A stretch of DNA of 40,762 nt, taken from assembly GCA_023399295.1 (NCBI GenBank), contig JAEWQF010000066.1, positions 1 through 40,762 on the forward strand, in the 5' to 3' direction. The notes beneath the pieces were generated by a model that was given only the letters and a program-made list of their open reading frames with translations, ran no database searches and had not been told where the DNA came from. A program made the translations under genes and the position numbers. The stretch is from Bacteroidota bacterium (GTDB lineage: Bacteria; Bacteroidota; Bacteroidia; Bacteroidales; Dysgonomonadaceae). Positions 8,602 to 17,066 of the stretch are shown here, one piece after another; the stretch's first letter is position 1; each line of letters starts with the position of its first letter.

Positions 8602-9579
8602 TTAAAAATGAATGGTTTTCTCAATTTCATAAAAAATACGGTCAGGGGAGATGATGTAATAAGGTTCACCCTGCGCAAGAGGGACAATTGTATCAAAACC
8701 GCTCACCCTGCGGGGAGGAGCCTCGAGATAGAGAAACGCCTCCTCGTTGGCAATCGCAATCAGCTCCGATCCCACGCTGTATGAGGCGTGTGCTTCGGCC
8801 ACCACAATCATCCGCCCCGTTTTGCGCACCGAGGTGCGGATGGTCTCACGGTCGATCGGATAGATGGAGCGCAGGTCGATCAGCTCCACCGAGATGCCGG
8901 CCTCCTCAGCCATCACAATCGCCTTCTGACATTCGCGGATCATGGCGCCAAACGCCACCAGGGTGATGTCGCTACCCTCCTGTATCACCCTCGCCTTGTC
9001 GAGTGGAAGGGTGTACTTCTCATCAGGGACCTCCTGCTTGATGGCCCGGTAGATCCGTTTCGGCTCCATAAAAATGATGGGGTCATCGCTCTCCAGGGCA
9101 GCGATCATCATCCCTTTCGCATCATGGGGAGTGGATGGGATCACCACCTTCAGACCTGGAATATGGGCGAAAAGGGCCTCCGGACTGTCGGAGTGATGCT
9201 CCAATGCATTGACGCCGCCACCATAGGGGAAACGGATCACAATCGGAGCCTTGTACTTGCCGCGGGAACGGTTCTGGATACGGGCCACATTGGAAAGAAT
9301 CTGGTTGAATGCAGGGAAGGTGAATCCTTCGAACTGCAGCTCAACCACTGGTCGGAGTCCCGATACGGCCATTCCCAGTGCGGTGCCCACGATACCCGAC
9401 TCAGCCAGTGGTGAATCGAACACCCGCTCGGCACCATACTTCTTTTGTAACCCCTCGGTAACACGGAAGACACCACCTTCCACCCCCACATCCTCGCCGT
9501 AGATCACAATTGTCTCATCCTCATTCAACTTGAGATCCAGCGCATTGTTGATCGCTTTCACCATTGTCATCACGCTCAT
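8602..9579 (-). CDS. 2-oxoacid dehydrogenase E1 beta subunit
   Basis: A 325-residue transketolase-like subunit that forms the heterotetrameric E1 decarboxylase with the alpha subunit encoded just upstream. Family landmarks are 'GEDVGVEGGVFRVTEGL', 'DSPLAESGIVG' (the conserved Glu that activates thiamine diphosphate), 'EFQFEGFTFPA'-like 'ELQFEGFTFPAFNQI', 'RFPYGGG', 'HHSDSPEALFAHIPGLKVV', and the C-terminal 'VELIDLRSIYPID'. Full length for the family. Its start overlaps the end of the E1-alpha gene by four bases, indicating translational coupling and equal subunit supply. Confidence 0.95.
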   Translation of the reverse strand: MSVMTMVKAINNALDLKLNEDETIVIYGEDVGVEGGVFRVTEGLQKKYGAERVFDSPLAESGIVGTALGMAVSGLRPVVELQFEGFTFPAFNQILSNVARIQNRSRGKYKAPIVIRFPYGGGVNALEHHSDSPEALFAHIPGLKVVIPSTPHDAKGMMIAALESDDPIIFMEPKRIYRAIKQEVPDEKYTLPLDKARVIQEGSDITLVAFGAMIRECQKAIVMAEEAGISVELIDLRSIYPIDRETIRTSVRKTGRMIVVAEAHASYSVGSELIAIANEEAFLYLEAPPRRVSGFDTIVPLAQGEPYYIISPDRIFYEIEKTIHF

Positions 9580-10685
9580 CCCCTTTTCTCCTTCCAGCTT
9601 AAGAATTGTTCATACTCGCTTTTCTGTCTTCTCAGTTCATCCGGCATCTCACTGTAGAGATGGCTGAACACATCCTCCAGCGGATAGGATTTCTCGTTTT
9701 CCGCCGCCGTGAATTCCTTGTCGATCTCAGCCTTGTACTGCTCCCGAAGCTGTTCCTCATCGATGGACCAGATGCCGGCATCCTGCATGTAACGTTTCAG
9801 GCGGATCAGCGGGTCACTCTTGCCCCACAACAGCTCTTCCTCCTTTTTGCGGTACTTGGAGGGGTCATCGGAGGTAGTGTGCGCTCCGAGGCGGTAAGTG
9901 AGCGCTTCGATCAGCACGGCTCCCCCACCCGATCGGGCATGATCTGCGGCGGTCTTGTATGCGAGGTACATGGCGAAGAAATCGTTGCCATCCACTTTGA
10001 TGCCGGGAATGCCAAATGCGACTGACTTGACAGCCAGGTTGAGCGCGTTGGTCTGTTTCTTCACCGGCACGGAGATGGCATACTGGTTGTTCTGGATGGT
10101 GAAGATCACCGGTACCTGCCAGACACCGGCAAAGTTAAGTGCTTCACTGAAATCACCCTCGGAGGTACCCCCATCACCGATAAAGGTGAAAACGGTCTCA
10201 TCCTTTTTTCGGTATTTCACCGAGTAACCAATGCCCGTGGCGTGTTGCAGCTGTGTACCAATGGAGATGGCAATGGGAAGCGTATGATGCGCCTGCTGGA
10301 AGCTACCCCCCCACTCGTTGCCGAGGTAGAAAAGAAACATCTCCTTCATGGTCACCCCTTTTGATAGAAGGGTTCCCATTTCACGAAAAGCGGGCACGAG
10401 CCAGTCCTCATGCCGGATGTTCATCCCCGCAGCGATGTGAATCGCCTCCTGTCCCAGGTTGGGTGTAAAGGTGTACATCCTCCCCTGTCGCTGGTAGGAG
10501 ACCGCCATCTCGTCGGCGGTTCGTTCGTACAACATCTGACGGTAGGCATCTATGATGGTCACATCGTCCAATTCGGGCATCAGATCCTTGCGGATTATCT
10601 TACCTTCTTTGTCGATGATCTGCAGCATCTTATCTTCCAGTGGATTGAAGTCACGGATAAGCGCAGGTAAATCGTATCGGGTCAT
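9576..10685 (-). CDS. 2-oxoacid dehydrogenase E1 alpha subunit
   Basis: A 369-residue thiamine-diphosphate subunit. The ThDP/Mg motif runs from GDG (170-172) to NN (199-200): GDGGTSEGDFSEALNFAG...IFTIQNN. Other landmarks are 'QGRMYTFTPNLGQEA', 'DWLVPAFREMG', and the phosphorylation-loop region 'YRLGAHTTSDDPSKYR'. The N-terminal extension (about 1-40) and 'RQGRMYTF...GQEA' resemble the Gram-positive pyruvate dehydrogenase PdhA type more than BkdA; that is my reading by eye, so the substrate stays open. First gene of the operon. No E3 (lipoamide dehydrogenase) gene lies in the window, so E3 must come from elsewhere. The upstream 447-base region must hold the promoter. Confidence 0.95.
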   Translation of the reverse strand: MTRYDLPALIRDFNPLEDKMLQIIDKEGKIIRKDLMPELDDVTIIDAYRQMLYERTADEMAVSYQRQGRMYTFTPNLGQEAIHIAAGMNIRHEDWLVPAFREMGTLLSKGVTMKEMFLFYLGNEWGGSFQQAHHTLPIAISIGTQLQHATGIGYSVKYRKKDETVFTFIGDGGTSEGDFSEALNFAGVWQVPVIFTIQNNQYAISVPVKKQTNALNLAVKSVAFGIPGIKVDGNDFFAMYLAYKTAADHARSGGGAVLIEALTYRLGAHTTSDDPSKYRKKEEELLWGKSDPLIRLKRYMQDAGIWSIDEEQLREQYKAEIDKEFTAAENEKSYPLEDVFSHLYSEMPDELRRQKSEYEQFLSWKEKRG

Positions 10686-11132
10686 TTATCTGTCTATTTA
10701 GAACTAGTTCAAATAATTCTTTGCACTGAATATAACAGTCCGTCCCTCAAATAGTTTATCACAACGGGAACAAACATTGACAATATTCAAATAATCGACT
10801 GATTCACTTTTATCTAGATCAAGCTATCGATTGACATATAAACATTCATCGACTTCCAGGGCTGGGTTTCCATAAAAAAAAAAGAACACACCCTGCATTG
10901 CGGCACATCGCTTTTTCAACAAATGAACCTGTAATCAATGTGGCGCTGGGAAAGCATCACAACACATTCAAACATTTCTGCAATCTATTCCCCATTCTGG
11001 GTATCAATTGTACACAAAGAATAGCCATTTCACAACAAAATTGACTATTTTTGCACCATCAAAAAAATAAATCAACATTTTTTGACTCTTTTAGGAAAGA
11101 ACAACCCAACAACTTTAAAGACATCAATCCAA
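10686..11132. other. Divergent intergenic region between the dehydrogenase operon and serA
   Basis: About 450 A/T-rich bases with no gene. The serA side holds a perfect -7 box (11046-11053). For the minus-strand dehydrogenase operon I find no exact TAnnTTTG box. A direct repeat TTCAAATAAT occurs at 10708-10717 and 10786-10795 and could be an operator, but it may be chance in A/T-rich DNA. A run of ten A's lies at 10873-10882. No riboswitch or RNA gene was recognised. Confidence 0.5.
11046..11053 (+). promoter_or_regulatory. Probable -7 box of the serA promoter
   Basis: TATTTTTG matches the Bacteroidetes -7 consensus TAnnTTTG exactly and is followed by CA, as is common. No TTG lies at the expected 19-21 bases upstream, so the -33 element is weak or absent. 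Transcription would begin near 11060, giving a leader of about 70 bases before the ATG at 11133. Confidence 0.5.
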
Positions 11133-12308
11133 ATGTTTAAGATTCAAACGTTAAATGCAATCGACCCTGAAGGACTTTCAATCTTCTCTCTGGGCAACTA
11201 TGAGATCGCCAGCGAACTCCCCAATCCCGACGCTATCGTGTTGCGTAGTTACAAAATGCACAACATGGAACTGCCTTCGTCACTAAAAGCAGTAGCAAGA
11301 GCGGGTGCAGGTGTCAACAACATTCCAATTGAAACATGCACAGAAAAAGGAATCGTTGTGTTCAATACACCGGGAGCAAATGCAAACGGTGTAAAAGAGA
11401 TGGTGATTGCCGGATTGATGCTTGCTTCTCGCGATATCATAGATGGCGTTGTGTGGGCCAAATCATTGGTTGGCAAGGGTGATGAGATACCGGCATTGGT
11501 CGAGAAGGGCAAAAACAACTTTGCCGGTCAGGAAATCAAAGGCAAGACACTTGCAGTGATCGGATTGGGAGCGATTGGTGTGTTGGTTGCCAATGCGGCC
11601 AAAGCATTGGGTATGAATGTCATTGGATATGACCCCTACATTTCCGTGCCACAAGCGCTGAAACTGAGCACCGAGGTAAACTGGGTGCAGGGAATTGAGG
11701 TGTTGTTGTCGCAGTCCGATTATGTGACGATCAACATTCCGCTAACCCCCGAAACCGAGGGTTACCTCAACAAAGACAAACTCAAGATGATGAAAAACAA
11801 TGTGCGGATACTGAACTTCGCACGCGGCGGTTTGGTCAATTTGAACGATCTGAAAGAGGCAATTGCCTCAGGCAAAGTAGCCCGATATGTGACCGATTTC
11901 CCCGACAAGGAGGTGTTGGAAATGGAGAAAGTGATTGTCATTCCACACCTGGCCGCCTCCACCAAGGAATCGGAAACCAATTGTGCGGTCATGGCAGTAA
12001 ACCAGGTGAAAGATTATCTGGAGAACGGCAACATCAGCAACTCGGTGAATTTCCCGGCTGCCACCATGGAACGGCACGACGGTTGTCGCATCACCATTGC
12101 GAACAAGAACATCCCCAACATGGTCAGCCAGATATCAAGTATTCTGGCTTCCGAACACATCAACATCGACAGCATGTTGAACCGCAAATACAATGGCATT
12201 GCCTACAACATCATCGATGTCACCCAAAAAACGGTGGATGCGTCAATCAGCGAAAAGCTGAAAGCGATTGACGGTGTCTGCATGGTGCGGATACTGCCGG
12301 CCATATGA
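11133..12308 (+). CDS. serA: D-3-phosphoglycerate dehydrogenase
   Basis: Catalyses the NAD-dependent oxidation of 3-phosphoglycerate to 3-phosphohydroxypyruvate, the first step of serine synthesis. The frame is open back to a TTG at 11082, but the ATG at 11133 gives the normal N-terminus (MFKIQTLN) and 391 residues. Landmarks: substrate-domain 'ARAGAGVNNIP' (55-65), NAD-binding GLGAIG (144-149), catalytic Arg231 in NFARGG, probable catalytic Glu260, His272 in PHLAAST, and a C-terminal ACT domain (about 319-391) expected to bind serine for feedback control. It lacks the extra ASB domain of long SerA forms. Monocistronic here: its own promoter and a strong terminator flank it, and serC is not adjacent. 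Confidence 0.95.
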   Translation: MFKIQTLNAIDPEGLSIFSLGNYEIASELPNPDAIVLRSYKMHNMELPSSLKAVARAGAGVNNIPIETCTEKGIVVFNTPGANANGVKEMVIAGLMLASRDIIDGVVWAKSLVGKGDEIPALVEKGKNNFAGQEIKGKTLAVIGLGAIGVLVANAAKALGMNVIGYDPYISVPQALKLSTEVNWVQGIEVLLSQSDYVTINIPLTPETEGYLNKDKLKMMKNNVRILNFARGGLVNLNDLKEAIASGKVARYVTDFPDKEVLEMEKVIVIPHLAASTKESETNCAVMAVNQVKDYLENGNISNSVNFPAATMERHDGCRITIANKNIPNMVSQISSILASEHINIDSMLNRKYNGIAYNIIDVTQKTVDASISEKLKAIDGVCMVRILPAI

Positions 12309-12464
12309 TCGAATCAACAAAGTGATGCCGCTTCACCTCACTGATTTTGGCAGAAGAGGCGATAGCCGCTGTCAGATGTTTAGATACAGGCTATACGAAC
12401 GGCTCCGAAAGCTCCAGCTCTTGAGATAGGCCCAACAATGAATCCGGGTGGTCTATAGCTCCAT

Positions 12465-12503
12465 AAGGCCGTCTCATCATATCAGATGAGACGGCCTTTT
12501 TTT
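12465..12503 (+). terminator. Strong intrinsic terminator after serA
   Basis: A perfect 14-bp stem AAGGCCGTCTCATC (12465-12478) / GATGAGACGGCCTT (12485-12498) with loop ATATCA, running into seven T's (12497-12503). On the opposite strand the stem is followed by TTATGG, so it is a poor terminator for the convergent gene ending at 12534. Confidence 0.93.
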
Positions 12504-12533
12504 CTATAATGTGAATATGGCTCATGAAATGGA

Positions 12534-13754
12534 TTATTCAGTCCTTCCGGTATATTCATCAACTCCGGATTTGCTTAATGGCTGTGCGAAGAACTTCTCG
12601 GCAGCTTTGCCGATTTCGGCAACCCATGGCTGTTCTCCTCCGGCGGATTGAACCACCCATAGCTTAAGCTCTTTCTTGTGCCAATTAACGGTACAGTTAG
12701 TACCCCAGGCTCCACCATGGCCAAACCATGCATCTTCGCTGTCCTCTTCCGGTGCTGACAAGCCGAGGGAATAGCCGCCCAGACCCTTGGGACGGGTGGA
12801 AAGAGCGAGAAGATTCTTCACAGTTTCTTCTTTCAAGATGCGTGCACCATTCTCTCCCAAACCTAGATTCATCAGCATCTTATAGAACTTCAGCTGGTCA
12901 TTGGCGGTGGTCCAGAGACCTGCACCGGCAGAAGCAAATACATGGGAATCATTATAAGGGCGTTGCTGCCATTCCATTTCTTCAACCCACTCGGCTGGAG
13001 CATTCTCTTTGTTTAAATAGAGCTCTATCTTGTTTTTAAGCTGATCGTCGGTAGGCCGGAAGCATGTGGAGTTCATTCCCAAGGGATCCAGCACCTCCTT
13101 TTTGAGATAAGCCTCCCACTTCATCCCTGTGACGACCTCAACAACAGCAGCCCCAATGTCAATTCCCGTGTTGGAATAGAGCTCCCGGGTACCAGGCTCG
13201 AACATGAGGGGCGATGCGGCGGCGATGGAGGCTGTCTGGCGAAGAGGGGCACCTCCGGACCATCCGCCACCCCTGACATCGGGCCGTTTGGCACTAATTT
13301 CGAAGGGGAAACCTCCGGTGTGATTGAGCACCATACGGATGGTAAGTACGTTCTTTGCCTTATGAAGGGTCTTTACACTATCATTTATTGCAGCCAACAG
13401 CCATAATTCCTCAAACTCCGGAAGATACTTTGAAACAGGGTCGTCGAGTGAAAGACGTCCCTCTTCAACCAGCTTGGCGATCGTCACTCCGCAGAATCCT
13501 TTTGTCTGTGAACATTGCATGAATACATTGTCCATCCTTATTGGGCGCTTTTCTGATACGTCGGCATAGCCAATGCAACAGGTTTCCTGCACGCCGTCCT
13601 TATAGAATACACTAATGGCACCGGCCAACTGACCACTATCCACGTAGGGTTGCAGCACTGTTTCTGCATAACTTGTCCTGGAGTCTTTTGGCTCGCTCTT
13701 GGCGGTAGCTGATAAACAGAACACAGCAATCAGCAAAAAAATCGTTTTCTTCAT
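12534..13754 (-). CDS. Exported serine beta-lactamase-fold hydrolase (class C/PBP4*/EstB-like)
   Basis: A 406-residue protein with a signal peptide (1-19, cleavage near ATAKS). It carries the three active-site motifs of the serine beta-lactamase-like superfamily: Ser82-Gln-Thr-Lys85 (SxxK), Tyr193-Ser-Asn195 (YxN), and His346-Gly-Gly (in place of KTG), typical of the esterase/D-aminopeptidase-like branch that is not a true beta-lactamase. 'NHTGGFPF' and 'YSNTGIDIGAAVVE' are further family landmarks. The substrate is unknown (peptidoglycan stem peptides, esters or D-amino-acid peptides are all possible), and resistance should not be inferred. It lies 100 bases downstream of mnmE on the same strand. 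Confidence 0.88.
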   Translation of the reverse strand: MKKTIFLLIAVFCLSATAKSEPKDSRTSYAETVLQPYVDSGQLAGAISVFYKDGVQETCCIGYADVSEKRPIRMDNVFMQCSQTKGFCGVTIAKLVEEGRLSLDDPVSKYLPEFEELWLLAAINDSVKTLHKAKNVLTIRMVLNHTGGFPFEISAKRPDVRGGGWSGGAPLRQTASIAAASPLMFEPGTRELYSNTGIDIGAAVVEVVTGMKWEAYLKKEVLDPLGMNSTCFRPTDDQLKNKIELYLNKENAPAEWVEEMEWQQRPYNDSHVFASAGAGLWTTANDQLKFYKMLMNLGLGENGARILKEETVKNLLALSTRPKGLGGYSLGLSAPEEDSEDAWFGHGGAWGTNCTVNWHKKELKLWVVQSAGGEQPWVAEIGKAAEKFFAQPLSKSGVDEYTGRTE

Positions 13755-13854
13755 GTTTTTATGATTATAATTAGTTTATTCTGTCGAAGTAAAATGTACG
13801 TGAAAGGTTGTATAAAAATTACAGGTAGATATATGTACAGTTTGTTTTGTTCAG

Positions 13855-15240
13855 TTATTTCCCGATACAGAACTTGCTGAAGATATTGCCCAGGATCTCG
13901 TCGTTGGAGATCTGGCCGGTGATCTCACCCAGGTTGTACATGCATTCGCGGATATCCTGCGACAGGAAATCGTGGGTGATGCCGTTGGCAAGTCCCTCCT
14001 GTACCCGAATGATTGCTTCGTGGGCTCGGTTGAGTGCATCCAGGTGACGCAGGTTGGTCACGATCAGATCCTCCTCCCCAATTTCGGGGATGGCCGCTGC
14101 TTTTACCAGCAATTGTTGCAGTAGTTCGGTGTTCTCTCCTTTCTTCGCCGAGAGTAAGAGGCGTTTCGCATCCAGGTGGGGAAACAGATCAAGCGCAACA
14201 GATCTCTCACTGTCTGAGATCAGGTCTGTCTTGTTAAAAAGCAGGATCACCTTCTTGTCGGTGAGACGGGGAATCAGTGATGCAGCCAACGACTCGATCT
14301 GTTGCTGTGGCGTGGTGAGGTCGATCACCCAGAGCACGATCGATGCCTGTTCAATCTTGCGGTAGGTGCGGTCGATGCCCATCGCCTCGATGGCATCGGT
14401 GGTGTGGCGGATACCCGCCGTATCGATGAAGCGGAAGGTGATGCCCCCGATGTTGACCAGGTCCTCGATCACATCGCGCGTGGTGCCGTGGATGTCGCTC
14501 ACGATGGCTCTCTCCTCATTGAGGAGCAGGTTGAGCAGGGTCGACTTGCCGGCGTTGGTCTCACCGATGATCGCCACCGGGATGCCGCTCTTGATGGCGT
14601 TGCCCAGAGCAAAAGAGCCAGCCAGACGACTAATCTCCCGTTCGATGGAACCGGTCAGCGATGCCAGTTGCTCCCTGTTGGCAAACTCCACATCCTCTTC
14701 AGAGAAGTCCAGCTCCAGCTCGATCAGAGAGGCAAACTGCAGGAGCCTGTCGCGCAGCGCAGCCAACTTGCGGGCAAAGCCACCCCGCATCTGATTCATC
14801 GCTACCCGGTGTGATGCCCGCGAGGAGGAGGCGATCAGGTCGGCCACCGCTTCGGCCTGGCTCAGGTCGAAGCGCCCGTTGCGGAAAGCACGTCGTGTGA
14901 ATTCACCTGCCTCAGCCATCCGTGCCCCACCCGCTATCAGGAGCTCCATGACGCGCTGCTGCACATAGAGTGAACCATGACAGGAGATCTCCACGCTCTC
15001 CTCACCGGTAAAGGATCGCGATCCACGAAAGAGGGTCACCAGCACCTCATCCAACAGTACCTCGCCGTCTATGATTCGTCCGAAATGAACGGTATGAGAC
15101 GCCTCTGTTTCCATTTTTTTCCCAGAAGCGGCATGAAAGATGGCATCGACCAATGCGATCGATCCCTTACCTGAGAGACGGATCACCGCGATGGCCCCCA
15201 TGCCGGGAGGGGTGGATATGGCGCAAACAATCTCTGACAT
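13855..15240 (-). CDS. mnmE: tRNA-modification GTPase MnmE
   Basis: With MnmG it installs the cmnm5 group on wobble U34 of certain tRNAs. The frame extends upstream to 15408 inside the next gene, but the ATG at 15240 gives the canonical N-terminus 'IVCAISTPPGMGAIAVIRLSG' (461 residues). N-terminal folate-binding domain 1-120, helical domain, and an inserted G domain: G1 GETNAGKS (226-233), G2 TTRD (253-256), G3 DTAG (273-276), G4 NKTD (about 335). The C-terminus is the invariant C-I-G-K (458-461), whose Cys is needed for modification. It lies four bases after the kinase-like gene upstream, so the two are probably one transcript. Confidence 0.97.
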   Translation of the reverse strand: MSEIVCAISTPPGMGAIAVIRLSGKGSIALVDAIFHAASGKKMETEASHTVHFGRIIDGEVLLDEVLVTLFRGSRSFTGEESVEISCHGSLYVQQRVMELLIAGGARMAEAGEFTRRAFRNGRFDLSQAEAVADLIASSSRASHRVAMNQMRGGFARKLAALRDRLLQFASLIELELDFSEEDVEFANREQLASLTGSIEREISRLAGSFALGNAIKSGIPVAIIGETNAGKSTLLNLLLNEERAIVSDIHGTTRDVIEDLVNIGGITFRFIDTAGIRHTTDAIEAMGIDRTYRKIEQASIVLWVIDLTTPQQQIESLAASLIPRLTDKKVILLFNKTDLISDSERSVALDLFPHLDAKRLLLSAKKGENTELLQQLLVKAAAIPEIGEEDLIVTNLRHLDALNRAHEAIIRVQEGLANGITHDFLSQDIRECMYNLGEITGQISNDEILGNIFSKFCIGK

Positions 15241-15244
15241 TCTG

Positions 15245-16921
15245 TTAGTATCTAAAGCTGCTTCCTCCAAGGAACTCGCGCAGCAGGGAGGTGGGTGGCA
15301 ACTCCTGGTCGGTGATGTAATTGAAATAGCTAAGGAACTTGAGCAGGCGGAACGCTTCGGAGTACTCTGGTACGGTGCGGGGCACCTGCTGCAGGATCGG
15401 TTCGGCATGGCGGCGGATGGCAGCCAGTTCGTAGATCATTGCCGAGTTGAACATCACATCGGCATTCTCCTGGAAGGGGAAGATCCATTTGTCTTCACCA
15501 CGGCGCACACTGGTCCAACGTGAGATGGTTTGCTCGGCTGAGTAACCTCGGTAGCGGTAATCGCGCACGATTCGCCGCAACAGGCGGTTGTCGGAAGCAG
15601 GAATCCAGTTGTGGTCGTCGAGTGAGATGGAGGTGAGTGCCGAGACATAAACCAGAAACTTTTTCTCACGTGGTATGTGGGCAGTCAGCTCCGGATTGAG
15701 GCCGTGAATACCCTCCACAATCAGGATACTGTTCTCCGCCATTTTCAGAAAATGTCTCTTGTACTCGCGGGTGCCGGTCACGAAGTTGTAGGAGGGTAAC
15801 TCCACCTCCTCACCCTGCATCAGCCGGAGCATATGTTCCTCAAAGAGCGGCAGGTCGAGGGCATAGAGTGACTCAAAATCTTTCTCGCCATAGGCATCGA
15901 GCGGTGTCTTGTCGCGGTCGATGAAATAGTCATCGAGTGAGATACCCACCGGCTTCAGCATGTTGACCATCAGCTGCACCTCAAGGCGCTTTCGAAAGGT
16001 GGTTTTACCGGAAGAAGAGGGTCCCGAAATCAGCACCACGCGCACCCCCTCGTGAAACCGACGGGTGATCTGCTCGGCGATATCGGATATCTGCTTTTCC
16101 TGGTATGCCTCTGCCACCTGAATCACCTCCGACATGCGTTCTTGCCGTTTGGCCCGGTTCAGATCTCCCACGTTGTCGAGCCGGCTTATTTTCAGGAACT
16201 TGAGATGCTCCCGGTAGACATTCAACAGCATCTCCTGCTTGATTTCCGGTTCCAGCTCTACCGGGTGTTCACGGTTGGGTACCCGCAACAGGTATCCGCC
16301 GTTGTGGGGCTGGATGTCGAACAGGGTGATGTAGCCGGTAGAGGGGGTCAGACAACCATAGAAGTAGTCCACAAACTCCTCCAGCTTGGAGTAGCGGGCA
16401 TAGAGCAGGTCGGAGGTCTCCAGCAGCACCGCCTTGTCCTCCATGCCCCGCTCGCGGAACAGTTGGACAACCTTGCTGGTTTCTTCTTCCACTTGTACAA
16501 AGGGGATGTTTGCCGCCACGATCTCGTGCATGCGATTGCGGATGGCATCCAGCTCCGGCTTACCCACCGGCAAGTCAGACTCGATCTGGAAATAATAACC
16601 CTTGGAGACGGCGTGCTCGATGTACATCTCCGCATTGGGGAGCAGGTCATCCACCGCCTTTGCCAGGATGAAACAGAGCGACCGCACGTAGGTACGCATG
16701 GCGGATGAGTCGCTCAAATCGACAAACTCAACAGTTTTAGGTCTGTAAACCCTGTAAGCCAACGATTCGGTTTTGTTGTTCACTTTGGCGTTGGCAATCA
16801 GGAATGGCATCTTCACCCCGAAATGATCAATCAACTCAGTAAGGGGGGTACCTATCCGGACCTCTTTCTCTTCATCTGTATTGCGACAATAAACAGTTAC
16901 GGTATCACTCATCCTATTCAT
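15245..16921 (-). CDS. Uridine kinase-like P-loop protein with N-terminal TGS/ThrRS-like region
   Basis: A 558-residue two-part protein. Residues 1-70 look like a TGS domain (ubiquitin-like, as in threonyl-tRNA synthetase), followed by a ThrRS N2-like editing-fold region (about 75-230; 'HAVSKGYYFQIE' resembles the 'HxxGxGFYYDF' region). Residues 290-558 are a uridine kinase/phosphoribulokinase domain: Walker A GPSSSGKTT (300-308), 'SLDDYFIDRDKTPLD', 'YNFVTGTREY', and 'ILIVEGIHGLNPEL'. This fusion is widely annotated in Bacteroidetes and Firmicutes as 'nucleoside kinase', and its substrate has not been settled. The start may be Met1 or Met4. It sits directly upstream of mnmE, a genomic hint of a tRNA- or nucleotide-linked role. 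Confidence 0.88.
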   Translation of the reverse strand: MNRMSDTVTVYCRNTDEEKEVRIGTPLTELIDHFGVKMPFLIANAKVNNKTESLAYRVYRPKTVEFVDLSDSSAMRTYVRSLCFILAKAVDDLLPNAEMYIEHAVSKGYYFQIESDLPVGKPELDAIRNRMHEIVAANIPFVQVEEETSKVVQLFRERGMEDKAVLLETSDLLYARYSKLEEFVDYFYGCLTPSTGYITLFDIQPHNGGYLLRVPNREHPVELEPEIKQEMLLNVYREHLKFLKISRLDNVGDLNRAKRQERMSEVIQVAEAYQEKQISDIAEQITRRFHEGVRVVLISGPSSSGKTTFRKRLEVQLMVNMLKPVGISLDDYFIDRDKTPLDAYGEKDFESLYALDLPLFEEHMLRLMQGEEVELPSYNFVTGTREYKRHFLKMAENSILIVEGIHGLNPELTAHIPREKKFLVYVSALTSISLDDHNWIPASDNRLLRRIVRDYRYRGYSAEQTISRWTSVRRGEDKWIFPFQENADVMFNSAMIYELAAIRRHAEPILQQVPRTVPEYSEAFRLLKFLSYFNYITDQELPPTSLLREFLGGSSFRY

Positions 16922-17030
16922 TCATTTTTGGAGACACTAATGTACATCTTTTTTTGCAGATGTGGTACTTGTTGCGGTAGAGAGTGTGAAAAATCACAAT
17001 CACACCGCCTCGAGTCTCACTTTTTTTATT

Positions 17031-17038
17031 TAAGTTTG
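17031..17038 (+). promoter_or_regulatory. Probable -7 box for the Na/Pi transporter operon
   Basis: TAAGTTTG is an exact TAnnTTTG match. No TTG lies at the expected spacing. The predicted start of transcription, near 17044, leaves about 23 bases before the ATG at 17067. Confidence 0.45.
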
Positions 17039-17066
17039 TAGACCTTTTTATGAAAAAAACTAAAAA

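Noticed and set aside
11082..11132. Longer serA starting at TTG 11082
   Set aside because: The ATG at 11133 gives the usual N-terminus. The extra 17 residues are unlike the family, and the -7 box lies just upstream.
12534..13754. Antibiotic-resistance beta-lactamase
   Set aside because: The third motif is HGG rather than KTG and the protein resembles the esterase/peptidase branch, so resistance is not supported.
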